Shown: positions 24,799 to 34,708 of the stretch, one piece after another | Layout: the number at the start of each line of letters is the position of its first letter | How positions within the stretch are numbered: the first letter of the stretch is position 1 | NCBI RefSeq assembly: GCF_013368755.1 | Contig: NC_049562.1 | Coordinates: forward strand, 2,170,001-2,234,000 | Length of the DNA stretch: 64,000 bases | From: Talaromyces rugulosus | Lineage: Eukaryota; Ascomycota; Eurotiomycetes; Eurotiales; Trichocomaceae | Direction of reading: 5' to 3' | Position numbers and translations under genes: made by a program | Notes under the pieces: model-generated | Seen by the model: only the letters and a program-made list of their open reading frames with translations | What the model was told of the DNA's origin: nothing | Database searches by the model: none

Positions 24799-25448
24799 AA
24801 ACACGCAAACGAAACCAGCACTTCAAGTACACCAAAGAGCTTTTGCAATTAAAGGCTGTGTAGAGGTGAGAAGAGGCTCCGCACGTCGAAAACAGACCAA
24901 ATCACTGAAAATCTCTCGCTTCAGAGCCCAAACAAAGTAGCGACATCTCTCTGAAATATGACGTTCGCCATAGGGGACTGTTGAATTTTACGGAGCGGGT
25001 TGGGAAGCCACGAAAGAGGCCGTGTTGGAGCCGGATCTCATGTGGTAGTGGCGTGGTGAGGGAACACGTCGAAAGGCCCTAGCGAAAACGAACGAGGATT
25101 CTGGGTTCCAATATCCCGGAGATCTCTAGTCAAGGCCTGGACTGAGAAGCACGGCGGACAGGAAGTATGTTGAGTGTCGCCGGGGCCCTGGGAGGTGATG
25201 AAGATCGATTCGTAGTAAAGACGTCCGAGCAGCGTTTTTCTCCGTGGGGTTTAGGCTGCGACCGCCCTGTGCTTGCCGCGCGCGTAGCCACCACGGCGGC
25301 TGCGTCTGGTTGGCCGCGTCGCTAAAGCGGCTTTCTTTGATTATTTCGCTGTCTTGTTTGAACGATAGACCTCATTTTTTGTCCACTTGAGATTAGCCCA
25401 GATTGACAGAGGAGATTTTTCGAAATTCTAAAATCGTCGTCGCCCTCC
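24799..25448. promoter_or_regulatory. Divergent promoter of the R3H and zinc-knuckle genes
   Basis: About 650 bases without a gene between two divergent starts, GC-rich in the middle (25255-25320). I see no clear TATA box. Confidence 0.5.
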
Positions 25449-26389
25449 ATGAACAGATATCGAAACGCCCCCGGCGCCCGAACAGGAACAGGCCCGTCAA
25501 AAGCCACTGCCTCGACGTTGTGCCAAAAATGCCTTCAACGAGATATGTACTCTCATCCCTACTCATCGCGGCCTTATTGCTTACCTGGACCACGTCACTA
25601 TAGCTATGAATGCAAGGCGACAACGCAACAAAGACCATATATCTCAAGACCGTCACGCACGCAGCAACTACAAAATCCAGACCTTGTCCCCAAGTTAACA
25701 TATGATGCCCCCAAGTCCTCAGACCAAATGTATGTTGCCAACAACTAATTCCATATGTTTCATACTAACAATAAGCCAACAGAAGTGGTCTTGCAGACGA
25801 GATTCTAGCCAAGCAAGAGCGAGAGCGCGGCAGGCAGCCAGATTCAGAACTCGACGATGACGACGACCTTTCTCGGCGCCGTAAAGACCGGTCTCCGAAG
25901 CGAAGGCGATCTGCATCGCTTCTCTCGTCTGCTTCTGTATCCACGATTTCGACAGATCGTTCTCGTTCGCGATCACCGGATCTCAGAGACCGAGAGTCAA
26001 ACAGCCGACGGAAAAGACAGTATAGCCATAGTTCCTCCGACAAAGCCGATTCGCCTATGTCTGCCGAGGAGACTCAGTCGCCAAACATAGGACGTGATAC
26101 TGAGCGCAATATTCGAAGAAAGCGACAAGCCTCTAGTCCAGACGAGAGAGGCCGGCAACGAGGATCACCGGTACGTGGAAGCCGGAAGGGTCGATCACCT
26201 AGTCAAAGCAGAGAAAGGAGTCGCATTGCAAGAGAGCGACGGTCAATGACGCCAGATGCAGTACGTTCTCATGATGTCGGGCGGAGGCCAAAACCGCAAA
26301 ACGAACCTGTACAACGACGGCGAGAACGTAGTCTGAGTCCTTTTAGCAAGCGGCTTGCCCTCACCCAAGCCATGAACATGGGTAGATAG
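25449..26389 (+). CDS. Zinc-knuckle (CCHC) Arg/Ser-rich protein, ZCCHC10-like
   Basis: Two exons (25449-25729, 25783-26389) give 295 residues. The N-terminus has a basic Pro/Thr-rich lead into a CCHC knuckle (CQKC...HYSYECK), followed by the family motif RPYISRPSRTQQLQNP and LVPKLTYDAP. From about 100 on it is Arg/Ser/Asp-rich (RRKDRSPKRRRSAS, SQSRERSRIARERR). Fungal and animal ZCCHC10-like proteins share the knuckle plus PSRT motif and an SR-like tail, suggesting a nuclear RNA-linked role. The knuckle is broken by 17 extra codons between CQKCLQRD and HYSYEC. A 57-nt GT-AG segment (25547-25603) overlaps this insert, but removing it deletes the zinc-binding His. The model shown keeps the insert; the true splicing is uncertain. 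Confidence 0.75.
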
Positions 26390-26624
26390 TGAAAAATATA
26401 GCATCAATTGATATGCGACATGGCTGGTTAGAGCTGTCCTACTTTGTATTATATGAATGATAATTATTTTTGGCATTGCAAAAAAGATCCAAGAAATCGC
26501 CATTCTAACAAGTAATACATTATTTCGAAACGCCGTCCTGCAGGGCAATGTTATCTGAAGATCATCCTAACGCCAGGTTTTTATACACATGCAAACGATC
26601 TCCGTGAAGGGGTATCATCAATTT

Positions 26625-27224
26625 TTAAATCATATCCTCATCCTCGTTGTTCGCCTCCTGCTCGCGAACATGAATACCTTCCACCAACGCATCCCCTTCA
26701 ATGCCGACTTCTTCGCCGTCTCCCTCTGCATTGCCGGGTCGTGCTTTCTCTCGTCCAGCACGCTGTGCATTCTCAATCCGTTCGCGCACCAGCCTGGCGA
26801 TGGCGTTCTCTGTCCTGACATTCAACACCCGCGTCTTCTCGTCTAGATAGCGTTTCAAATCCCAATTCGGTTTCTTCGGCTGAAGTTTGAATAGATCTAT
26901 CGGTTGCTCGGCTTCTTCGTCCTTTTCGGCCTGTTCAGCAGCCTTTCTCGCAATTTCCGAAGCCTGTTGTTCGAGAGTCACTCGGCCATCGGTCGGAGCT
27001 TGCTCAAAGCCAAGTTTTGGGCCACGCGTCTCCGGATCGTAGTTTCGGCCTGAGAGATATGCTTTGGCAATATCCTGGGCCTCATCTGTTGGTTCTTCAT
27101 CGGCTATTGTCACATCGCCGAGTGATTCAGGCTCAGGTTGTTTCCGTTTCAAAGCAGCGAGCTTCGCAAGCCTAGCCTTGCGCTCGGTGGCGGCGGCCTC
27201 GAGAGAGGCGTTGGTCGACGACAT
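26625..27224 (-). CDS. cwf18: Pre-mRNA splicing factor Cwf18 (CCDC12 family)
   Basis: Intronless, 199 residues. The N-terminal helix (ASLEAAATERKARLAKLAAL), the segment LSGRNYDPETRGPKLGFEQA and the central PIDLFKLQPKKPNWDLKRYL are signatures of the Cwf18/CCDC12 family, a component of the Prp19-linked active spliceosome. The middle is Glu/Ala-rich and helical; the C-terminus is acidic (EANNEDEDMI). Length is within the family range. It diverges from the PPR gene, with start codons about 280 bases apart, and converges with the zinc-knuckle gene. Confidence 0.9.
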   Translation of the reverse strand: MSSTNASLEAAATERKARLAKLAALKRKQPEPESLGDVTIADEEPTDEAQDIAKAYLSGRNYDPETRGPKLGFEQAPTDGRVTLEQQASEIARKAAEQAEKDEEAEQPIDLFKLQPKKPNWDLKRYLDEKTRVLNVRTENAIARLVRERIENAQRAGREKARPGNAEGDGEEVGIEGDALVEGIHVREQEANNEDEDMI

Positions 27225-27506
27225 CAGCCGCAGTTTTCCGAGTGCAATATTGGGAGATTTTTTATTTATTTATTTTAATATGCGTGTGTCGGCTCGAATG
27301 CTGAAAAGGGAGCTTATAACGGACGAGGTTGAACGCCGCAAAGTCTCGTGGTGGAGAACGAACGATTTTATTTTCTTGGGTTTAGCCGCACTAGCCACAA
27401 TCCTTAGTTTCCATGTCAAGCTTTAACATTTTTCCTCCTCGCTCCAAAGAGTCAAGATTGTCGCATGCTCGCTTTATTATATGCAACATTCATTCGCGAG
27501 TTCTGA

Positions 27507-29978
27507 ATGCCCAGATATACGTTCCCCGTGGGTAGACTCTCAGCTCAGCTTACCCCCTCTGGAGCTCGATCGAGAGCCTCGCCGCAGGGATGGAGCCGAG
27601 TCGCAAGAAATCCAAGCACACAAGGCTGCCGCTCGCAATCAACCGTACACAATGCCAAAGAAGCGGCGCTCGATAGCCACTTGAAGTCCGGGGTCGGCCG
27701 TATTGCAGATCTTGCGAAAAGGACAGCACCGGTGGACAGTGAGTCGGCCCAGAAGTCGACGACGCCGAAACCGAAACCGAAACCAAAGTCGAAGTCGAAA
27801 CAAAACCCGGAGATAGGTGCTTCGCAGTCAAATAGCTCTGTCGTTTTCAGGTCTCTCAAGCTAGATGGAGATGTACCAACACCCAGGCGGAAGCCCAATT
27901 CGCACCGGCCTGCGCCTAGGAAAAAGGGAGAGATACCACCGGGATACAAAGTAGTGGAAACAGAGGAGGGGAGGACATATGTACCAATAAAAAGCCAGGT
28001 GCCAAAGATGGTGAGCGTGGCAATTCACCGTGCTCAGCGGTCGTTACAAGAACAGGGCAGAGTTCTCAGTAAGGAGGCATTCGACTTTGAAGTCCGTCTT
28101 CGTCTTACTTCAATGTACCCTTATACTGGAACTCTCAAGTGGTGGGATTCTGCATACCAAGAGATATATACGGCCAATTTGGATGAGCAGGATCATACAT
28201 GGGAAATTCCGCGACGATTCGAGTACGTTAAAGCGTTGATCGAGAAGATGAAAGACGAAGACATGCAAGAAGTTTGGAAGGGCCTAGATAGAAGGGGCAA
28301 AGCAGCAGCCTGGCCGGTAATCGCCCTTTGGCTCCTCCGTGAATCGCCTGACAGGTTTTCCGAATTTTTACTGGCTACGCATTCTGATCCGTATCCTCCC
28401 TTTACAATGGTCAGCGATTGTATGCTGTACATTCGCTTCTTTCATAACGAGTTGGCCCAAAAAGAGATATATCGTTCGGCGGTGCAGACTTGTATGGGTC
28501 CGGCCCGATGGCCGGTCATCTCGCTTTCTCAACGTGGTGCAAGGCTATATCTTATGACTGCTGGGTTCGAAAAGGCCTCTGAAGCCTTTGAAGAGCTGAA
28601 ACAGCGAGAATCGCTGATTTCTCCGACCACGCTACTTTGCTTTGTGAATGTATTTACTCAAGCAGGAGAGATCGACAAGGCGATCGAGTGTCTTCGCATG
28701 GTGCATGCCACGGATGCCGAGTCCACGTTTATCAACTCGGATATCGTAGGACGACATTGTTCCAGCCTCCTCAAGCTCGATAGCGTTGTAGAAGAGGATG
28801 GAGAGCGCAACTTTAAAATCCTCCCTCAACTGCTGAAGCTAGGGATCAAACCAAACCTTATAATGATGAACATTATATTGGCAAACGCCTTTGCCACAGG
28901 CGATTCCCATCTGGGCCTCGATATGCTGAAATACATGAAGGACCAGGGCATGAAACTGGATGCCTACACGTATCTCGAGTTGCTGCATGACGCCGTTGCT
29001 CGACTTGACCGTGATCGTGTCCAAGCACTGATGCACGAGATCTCGTCTAATGCGGAATTCAAAAACAACAAACATCTCTCCAGCAAGGTTTTCCATGCAC
29101 ACTTCATTTTCGGAGCGAAGGAGTTGTTTATAAGGGCGGGATCGACTGGAGCGTTTGTGGAGATGCTGGAGATGTACAGTCGCTCCTACGATCTCACTCC
29201 GTTGAAAGACCTCGGCATGATTCCGCCGCACTATGAGAATCCAACCACCCAAGAACAGCGCGAACCGTCGCCTCCAGTCTTGTTCATCATTATTGCGACC
29301 TATCTCCGCGTTCAGCCTGATGCGTCGAGCTCGTTTCGTCTCTACCGGAAATTCAGAGAGCTTGTTGAAGAGGGCCACCCTGTGATCGCGCCGATGGCTA
29401 CATATCCTCATTTATTCAACGAATTCATACTTCCTTTCCGTGCTGCCGGATCCGATCTACGCGACTGTCTGTCCATTATGGAGGATATGCTGGAACCCGA
29501 GTCCAGGTACATCACTATCCAGGGGGCGGGCACTCGCGTCAAACGCGCCAAACCCAATATCTGGACGTGGAATACTCTGCTGAGCGTATTTAATGCTGCA
29601 CGCCAGCCCGATGCTGTCAATGTGATCCGAAACTTGATGCAAAAGCACAATGTTGAGTACGACCACGTCACGTGGACCACAATCATTTGGGGCGACGTCA
29701 AAATGCAAGACATGATGACTGCCGCACTCTCGGTCCAACAGATGGAAAACGCCGGGTTCATGCCCAACTCGTACACACTGCGGGCGCTGCGAGAGTCGAG
29801 GGACCCCGAGCAACTGCAAACTGCCCTGGAGTCGCTCAATCAGACATCGCGGGAGATTTTGGAGTGGGAGAACACGGTGGTGGAGCAGGAGCAGGAAGAG
29901 CTTCTGGATAAAGGATTGCAGCGTCTTGCCGGTGCTGTTCGTACGGAGCAGGCTGAATCAGGCACTGAGCAGCCTTGA
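27507..29978 (+). CDS. Mitochondrial pentatricopeptide repeat (PPR) protein
   Basis: Intronless, 823 residues. The N-terminus is Arg/Ser-rich and acid-poor (MPRYTFPVGRLSAQLTPSGA), a likely mitochondrial targeting signal, followed by a Lys/Pro-rich linker. From about 330 onward, degenerate helical repeats of about 35 residues can be seen, such as TTLLCFVNVFTQAGEIDKAI, NLIMMNIILANAFATGDSHL, WTWNTLLSVFNAARQPDAVN and VTWTTIIWGDVKMQDMMTAA. Such proteins bind organelle RNA and control its stability or translation. The layout resembles fungal factors for mitochondrial mRNAs (for example CYA-5 class), but the target cannot be read from the sequence. Start is the first ATG of the frame. Confidence 0.85.
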   Translation: MPRYTFPVGRLSAQLTPSGARSRASPQGWSRVARNPSTQGCRSQSTVHNAKEAALDSHLKSGVGRIADLAKRTAPVDSESAQKSTTPKPKPKPKSKSKQNPEIGASQSNSSVVFRSLKLDGDVPTPRRKPNSHRPAPRKKGEIPPGYKVVETEEGRTYVPIKSQVPKMVSVAIHRAQRSLQEQGRVLSKEAFDFEVRLRLTSMYPYTGTLKWWDSAYQEIYTANLDEQDHTWEIPRRFEYVKALIEKMKDEDMQEVWKGLDRRGKAAAWPVIALWLLRESPDRFSEFLLATHSDPYPPFTMVSDCMLYIRFFHNELAQKEIYRSAVQTCMGPARWPVISLSQRGARLYLMTAGFEKASEAFEELKQRESLISPTTLLCFVNVFTQAGEIDKAIECLRMVHATDAESTFINSDIVGRHCSSLLKLDSVVEEDGERNFKILPQLLKLGIKPNLIMMNIILANAFATGDSHLGLDMLKYMKDQGMKLDAYTYLELLHDAVARLDRDRVQALMHEISSNAEFKNNKHLSSKVFHAHFIFGAKELFIRAGSTGAFVEMLEMYSRSYDLTPLKDLGMIPPHYENPTTQEQREPSPPVLFIIIATYLRVQPDASSSFRLYRKFRELVEEGHPVIAPMATYPHLFNEFILPFRAAGSDLRDCLSIMEDMLEPESRYITIQGAGTRVKRAKPNIWTWNTLLSVFNAARQPDAVNVIRNLMQKHNVEYDHVTWTTIIWGDVKMQDMMTAALSVQQMENAGFMPNSYTLRALRESRDPEQLQTALESLNQTSREILEWENTVVEQEQEELLDKGLQRLAGAVRTEQAESGTEQP

Positions 29979-30176
29979 GATACCCTATTTGCATGTTGGG
30001 AGTTTATATAAATAAGTGAAATATGTCGACCATAGATATGTATAAAAGCATAATATTCATCAGCGGGCACTGATCTTATACTCTACATGTAACAACATCA
30101 ATCTTGGAACACTCGTATTCATAGTCAATCATAATAGCTTTGCTTCTGTTTCTGTTTCCCAGGCTAAGCATAATCT

Positions 30177-30620
30177 TTAACCTCCAATGAAGATGGAAAT
30201 CTATAAACCATTAGCCGCAGTTCTAGGTAAGAAACAGGAGGGGAATTAGCTTACCGCCATAAAGACGCAGCATATACTGATATACGGACTCAGCCGTTCT
30301 CCAATCCTAGCAGACTTCCAAAATACGCCAAGGATGCTTGAGTAGACATTAGCATAAACTGAACATCCCTTTTTTATTGTTGCTTGTCAAATACATACCC
30401 ATGCTGGTTGCGATCCATGAAACCTGGCGCCATAGAATGTGCATAGGCACTTGTGCAGATGATGAGAAGAATAACAAGTAGCAGAGACTGGAAATTGAAA
30501 AGAGCAGTCTGTTATATAGATAATCAGTCAGTTGATACCACCCAGTGATGGATTTTTGGGCACTGCTGGCTAGCACAGTGGTTTTCACCAGCCTACCAGC
30601 TATTTAAAGCTACTCACCAT
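30177..30620 (-). CDS. KSH1: Ksh1/TMEM167 (kish) secretory-pathway membrane protein
   Basis: Four exons (30618-30620, 30399-30508, 30255-30336, 30177-30200) give 72 residues, the yeast length. The first exon holds only the ATG, followed directly by GTGAGT. The protein begins MTALFNFQSLLLVILLIICT (signal or first membrane segment), then DRNQHGILGVFWKSARIGER, LSPYISICC and a second hydrophobic segment ending MAISIFIGG. These are the hallmark blocks of Ksh1/kish, a small conserved protein needed for early secretory transport. The last intron ends at TTTATAG rather than the nearer ACCTAG; only the first choice gives the family-like C-terminus. None of the exons makes a long open frame, so automated callers may miss it. 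Confidence 0.93.
30618..30620 (-). other. KSH1: Coding exon part consisting only of the start codon (KSH1)
   Basis: ATG is followed at once by the donor GTGAGT. The second exon begins ACTGCTCTTTTC, which encodes the conserved TALFNFQS. The first exon therefore carries leader sequence plus ATG only. Confidence 0.85.
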
Positions 30621-31186
30621 CTTTGCTATTCTTCACCTTAGTAGGAAAACAGGCGCAACAGCGCAAAAAAGGGATTTTCACAGTGCCACTTGGCAGTGTT
30701 CAAGGTAAGTGATGCAGAGGGATCTATATCTGTGAAAGTTGGATCCAGAAGAGGTCTGGACAGCAGCTGGCTTCAATAGCACACTAGACCAGAATGGAGT
30801 AAGCGCGCGGGAGGACAGGTAAGTCTTGGCTTTCTGCTGTGATTGGTTACTTGATCAGATGGCGGCCCCACTTAGGCACTTGCTGCAGCATCTTTATTAT
30901 CACTATCTCCATCTTTGTCCTCAAACAAGTGTCATCCCTATCAAAGTAACAATGATAGGCGATTGATCTCAGGCGATGTAGGACCTAGCTACTCAACCTG
31001 TAGCTTTTTTCGACCTTCCGCTCCGCTCTCGCGACCCGACCGCTCTCTGTCTTGGAGAGCGAGCTGCCAACTCGCACCCGCGCGACCACTTGGTTTCCTT
31101 CATTTTCAACACTTCATCTCGAAGTCGACTAGGCAGGAACGCCGTAAGAAGAGAAATCAACCAGACTTTTCTTCAAAGAAGCAAAC
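30621..31186. promoter_or_regulatory. Divergent promoter of KSH1 and TAF13
   Basis: About 565 bases between divergent starts. A reverse CCAAT box (ATTGG) is at 30842-30846. Pyrimidine-rich sequence (31010-31060) lies upstream of TAF13. No gene seen. Confidence 0.5.
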
Positions 31187-31774
31187 ATGGCTGAACCACG
31201 CGCTCGTGCTGCTCGCCAGAAGGGGCAGATGAACTTTCCGAATGAGAGTACGTTGGTTGTCTTGTCTTCAAAACATTTGAAACCTTTTCAAGCTAATTCA
31301 GTATATATATATACAGTGCGTGCATTTCTCAGTGGTCATGGTGATCGCGACGCCCATCCGTACTGCCCCCAGGGCCCGTTGCAAGAGACAGTTCGTGTCC
31401 TCGACGAAGTAGTAACCGACTACATCTTGGAAATGTGCCACGAGGCAGCCGGAGTTGCCAACTATGCGCGACGCCAAAAGGTCAAAGTCGAAGACTTTCG
31501 CTTCGCTCTACGCCGTGACTCGCACAAACTCGGTCGTGTCCAGCAGCTGTTGCAGATGGACCGCGAGCTCAAAGACGCACGAAAGATCTTCGACCAGGAT
31601 GACGACCAGGTGGCTACTAGCAAGAAAGTCGCAGAGGAATTGGACGTCAGCGTCGATGGTACTGTTGAGACTGCGACTGGCAAGAAATCCAAGGGCAAGG
31701 GGAAGCGTGTTGCTCGGCGTGACTCTGACGCAACCGAGGACGGCGCCCCCAAGAAACGCAAGGTCGATGTTTGA
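31187..31774 (+). CDS. TAF13: TFIID subunit Taf13 (histone-fold)
   Basis: Exons 31187-31247 and 31317-31774 give 172 residues. The histone fold spans about 18-105: MRAFLSGHGDRDAHPYCPQG, VRVLDEVVTDYILEMCHEAA, RRQKVKVEDFRFALRRDSHK and LGRVQQLL match the TFIID-18 family. Taf13 pairs with Taf11 inside TFIID and contacts TBP. The C-terminal 65 residues are Asp/Lys-rich and end in a basic run (PKKRKVDV) that looks like a nuclear localisation signal. The segment PYCPQGPLQ is slightly longer than in yeast but in frame. Confidence 0.92.
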   Translation: MAEPRARAARQKGQMNFPNESTLVVLSSKHLKPFQANSVYIYTVRAFLSGHGDRDAHPYCPQGPLQETVRVLDEVVTDYILEMCHEAAGVANYARRQKVKVEDFRFALRRDSHKLGRVQQLLQMDRELKDARKIFDQDDDQVATSKKVAEELDVSVDGTVETATGKKSKGKGKRVARRDSDATEDGAPKKRKVDV

Positions 31775-33422
31775 TCGTTGATAGAAGCGTTGGATTGGCT
31801 CTTGGCTTGTGGAACTGTTTTTATATTCGGTTACAACTTGGATGCATGGTTTGTAGCATGGCTGGCGTTAGGGGGAATTACAGCTCTAGAATGAATTATG
31901 AATATTAATGCCTGTCTTTACATGCGTGAGGCTCCAATAGGTTCAGTGCAGTTACCCAAATCTCGTAAAGACCCGACAAATAGTGATGATATCATTAACT
32001 CTAGGTATTACGGAAACCGCGAGAATGTATTTTTCTATATTATAAGTAGAAGTCAGTGCCGTTATCGATCAATTGATGCGTCAACTGGAGCTGACAGCTG
32101 CTGTATGCAGGGCGTATGAATACATAGGGTAGCTTCTAGGGATAGTCACTTCGAAGTACTTAAACACAAACCTCGTATAATTCATCGTATAGCTCGATCG
32201 TATACCAGTTGATTATTCAACCTTATGCTTGACTAGCTATAATCCGATTAGGTCCACCGTGAGCTGATGCCAACTAGTGCTGGAGTATAACCGTCCACTT
32301 TATAATCGAATTGAGGAGGGTTATTAACCACTCGCCATTCCCAAATACCAGACTTTATAGTATCACTATCAATATGTGGGATATAAGATCTGAAAGACTG
32401 GCCAATAATGGTTGGCTAGGGTATCAGAGAAACAAGCCGAAAGAAATGCTTGGTCATTTTGCTAGCGAATTCTGCAGACCCTGACTGAACTATCTAGTAC
32501 ATACCTACGTAGTAGTACTCCGTAAACTAGTTACTCGAAGAGCCCACCGGAAGAGGCTAATCCTACTCGTTCTAATTAAATTTTTACTTCGACTGAATTA
32601 TTGTCATCTGGCTAGCGGTCAGCTTTCCTCACGGCAGAATTTTCCTAAGGAAAAAAGAGAGAGAGAGAGAGAATTTAAACCCGACCTCCGTGCTGACGGT
32701 GCCGATTTCCGCGATCCCAGCCAAGCGACTCCCGGAGATCCATCGGGCTGACAGACCCTGAAAATTTAGGGCTTATGGAGTATATATCGGCGTTTATTGT
32801 CTTCTGTTCAAGTAATGTTGTAAGCGAGATAATAGAGCTAATTATTAGTGTAGGTAAATTTCTGACATGATTGGGACGGTTCTCGCGATCTATGGGGGCT
32901 GAACATTGTTCTATATACATACTCTGAATACGTTATACAGTTTACTCGAAGAATTGTGTGTCGAGACAGCATGGATACTGAATGAAAGCAAGATTAATTA
33001 GCCCCTAATCACACGCCCGGCTTCCCAATGTCCCAGTCAAAGTGGACCTACCAGACCAGCCATGTGTGAAATCATGCTTATGCTTTTCCACAAGCACAAG
33101 AAGATTTCCCTGACTTGTTTAGCGCATCTGACTGGCGAACCCTGGCCCATGGGCCTATTAGCTTATTAAGACGTACTAACCCAGTGACAGGTCCACTATC
33201 GGGGACTTTCTAGTTTCGAATTCGAAAAGGGTGCCACGTAAACGTAGTGTGCGGTAGATGCAATCTGTGCCCATTGTCCACTGTCGTAGCCTATTACTCT
33301 TAGAAACTAGAGCAGAAGAATAAATATAAGACGAGATCTACATGCCCCCCTAACTCTGTTCACGTAGAAACTGTTTCTGCAAGTATCTTCTCTTTTCACA
33401 CATATCATTAGGGTATATCAAA
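31775..33422. other. Long AT-rich intergenic stretch, no gene seen
   Basis: 1.65 kb with no supported gene, tRNA or transposon ends. It holds a (GA)n tract at about 32658-32672 and a TACTCCGTA word at 32515-32523. Low GC and scattered short ORFs suggest decayed or regulatory sequence. Confidence 0.5.
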
Positions 33423-34289
33423 ATGGCAGACCTACAACTATATCAATGGATATGGCCTCTCCGCCAGCCCAGCCGCACACGACCAACCGACAAGCCCATG
33501 GCCGTACTGGGCCTGGGCATGCCTCGCACTGGGACTGAATCCCTTAAAGCCGCGCTGGAAGAGCTGGGCTACGCGACATACCACGGCTTCGAGCCAGCAG
33601 GCAATCCGGGCGACTGTGTGACCTGGTGTAATCTGATCGAGCAGAAGAACAAGACGAAGACGATGAAGATGACGACGACGAAAACTGCTGGAAAAGTAGA
33701 ACCCCTAACAGCAAAAGATTTCGACAAAGTGCTCGGCCATTGCCAGGCCGTCTCCGACACGCCGAGCATCTGCTTCGCCGACGAGATGATAGCCGCCTAC
33801 CCAGACGCCAAAACCATCCTAAACTACCGACCGAACATCGACGCATGGCAAAAGAGCATCACCGCCGTCGTGGGCCGCAACGAGGCACTCATCGGCACAC
33901 TGATAAAAAGGGTTCTTGTCTTGTTCTCCCCAGAGCTGTTCTGGCTACAACAACACGTCAACCGCATCGATTTCGATACGTTGTGGCGCGGGGATATCAT
34001 TGCAAACGCTACCACCGTATACAAGGAACATTATGCCCATTTGGAGAAAACTGCGCCGCCGGAGCGTACGCTGCGCTGGTGTGTGCAGGATGGATGGGAG
34101 CCGTTGTGTGAGTTATTGGGGAAACCAGTGCCGAACAAGCCGTTTCCGCATAAGAATACGCCCGAGGAGCAGCAAAAGGTGCTGGCAAAGAGGCTGTGGC
34201 CGTTGGCGAGGGATGCGATCTTGAGGTTTGTCTTGACTATGGTGGTTGTTGCGGCCGGCGGCTGCTGGCTGTGGGCGAGATGGAGGTGA
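33423..34289 (+). CDS. Sulfotransferase-like P-loop protein with C-terminal membrane anchor
   Basis: Intronless, 288 residues. The N-terminal nucleotide loop GLGMPRTGTESLKAALEELG is the PAPS-binding-type motif of the Sulfotransfer_4 family, often mis-annotated in fungi as NAD-dependent epimerase. Other family blocks are YATYHGFEP, FADEMIAAYPDAKTILNYRP, WQKSI and VYKEHYAHLEKT. The C-terminus has one hydrophobic segment (about 264-283, FVLTMVVVAAGGCWLW) then RWR, so it is probably tail-anchored in a membrane. Residues 76-92 are a low-complexity Lys/Thr/Met insert (KTKTMKMTTTKTAGK). Substrate and physiological role are unknown. It stands alone after a long AT-rich gap, which suggests an accessory gene. 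Confidence 0.82.
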   Translation: MADLQLYQWIWPLRQPSRTRPTDKPMAVLGLGMPRTGTESLKAALEELGYATYHGFEPAGNPGDCVTWCNLIEQKNKTKTMKMTTTKTAGKVEPLTAKDFDKVLGHCQAVSDTPSICFADEMIAAYPDAKTILNYRPNIDAWQKSITAVVGRNEALIGTLIKRVLVLFSPELFWLQQHVNRIDFDTLWRGDIIANATTVYKEHYAHLEKTAPPERTLRWCVQDGWEPLCELLGKPVPNKPFPHKNTPEEQQKVLAKRLWPLARDAILRFVLTMVVVAAGGCWLWARWR

Positions 34290-34708
34290 TTTTCACGTCA
34301 ATGATTCTATACTGTATATATATTCTAGATGTCAATGTTATTTTTACGAAGAATTAAAAGTGCTAACGATAGAAGATAAATCTCAGTGCCATTGCTCGGT
34401 GTTACATATCAATTGATGTGTCGTTTCAGTCAATATCGTCCTGATCTAATATAAACAGTACCCAACCACTCGTCCTCAGGCTCGTCCATGCATGTAGGAA
34501 TCTGTAGATTCGAAAGAGTAGACTGACATGATACTCCAATACGCCGTGCCCTGGTCTCTTTTCTCTTTTCCTTCTGTTCTTCATTGAAACATATGTTGAA
34601 GGCGAATATCTCAGATTGCTCAGCAAGATTACAGATCCCCCCCACAAAAGGCATCAAAAACATGATCGTGGTATTTATTCATTTCATAACTTTTTGCGTC
34701 TTTCGTCT
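34290..34708. other. Convergent 3' region
   Basis: 3' flanks of the sulfotransferase-like gene and eIF3f. No gene seen. Confidence 0.5.
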
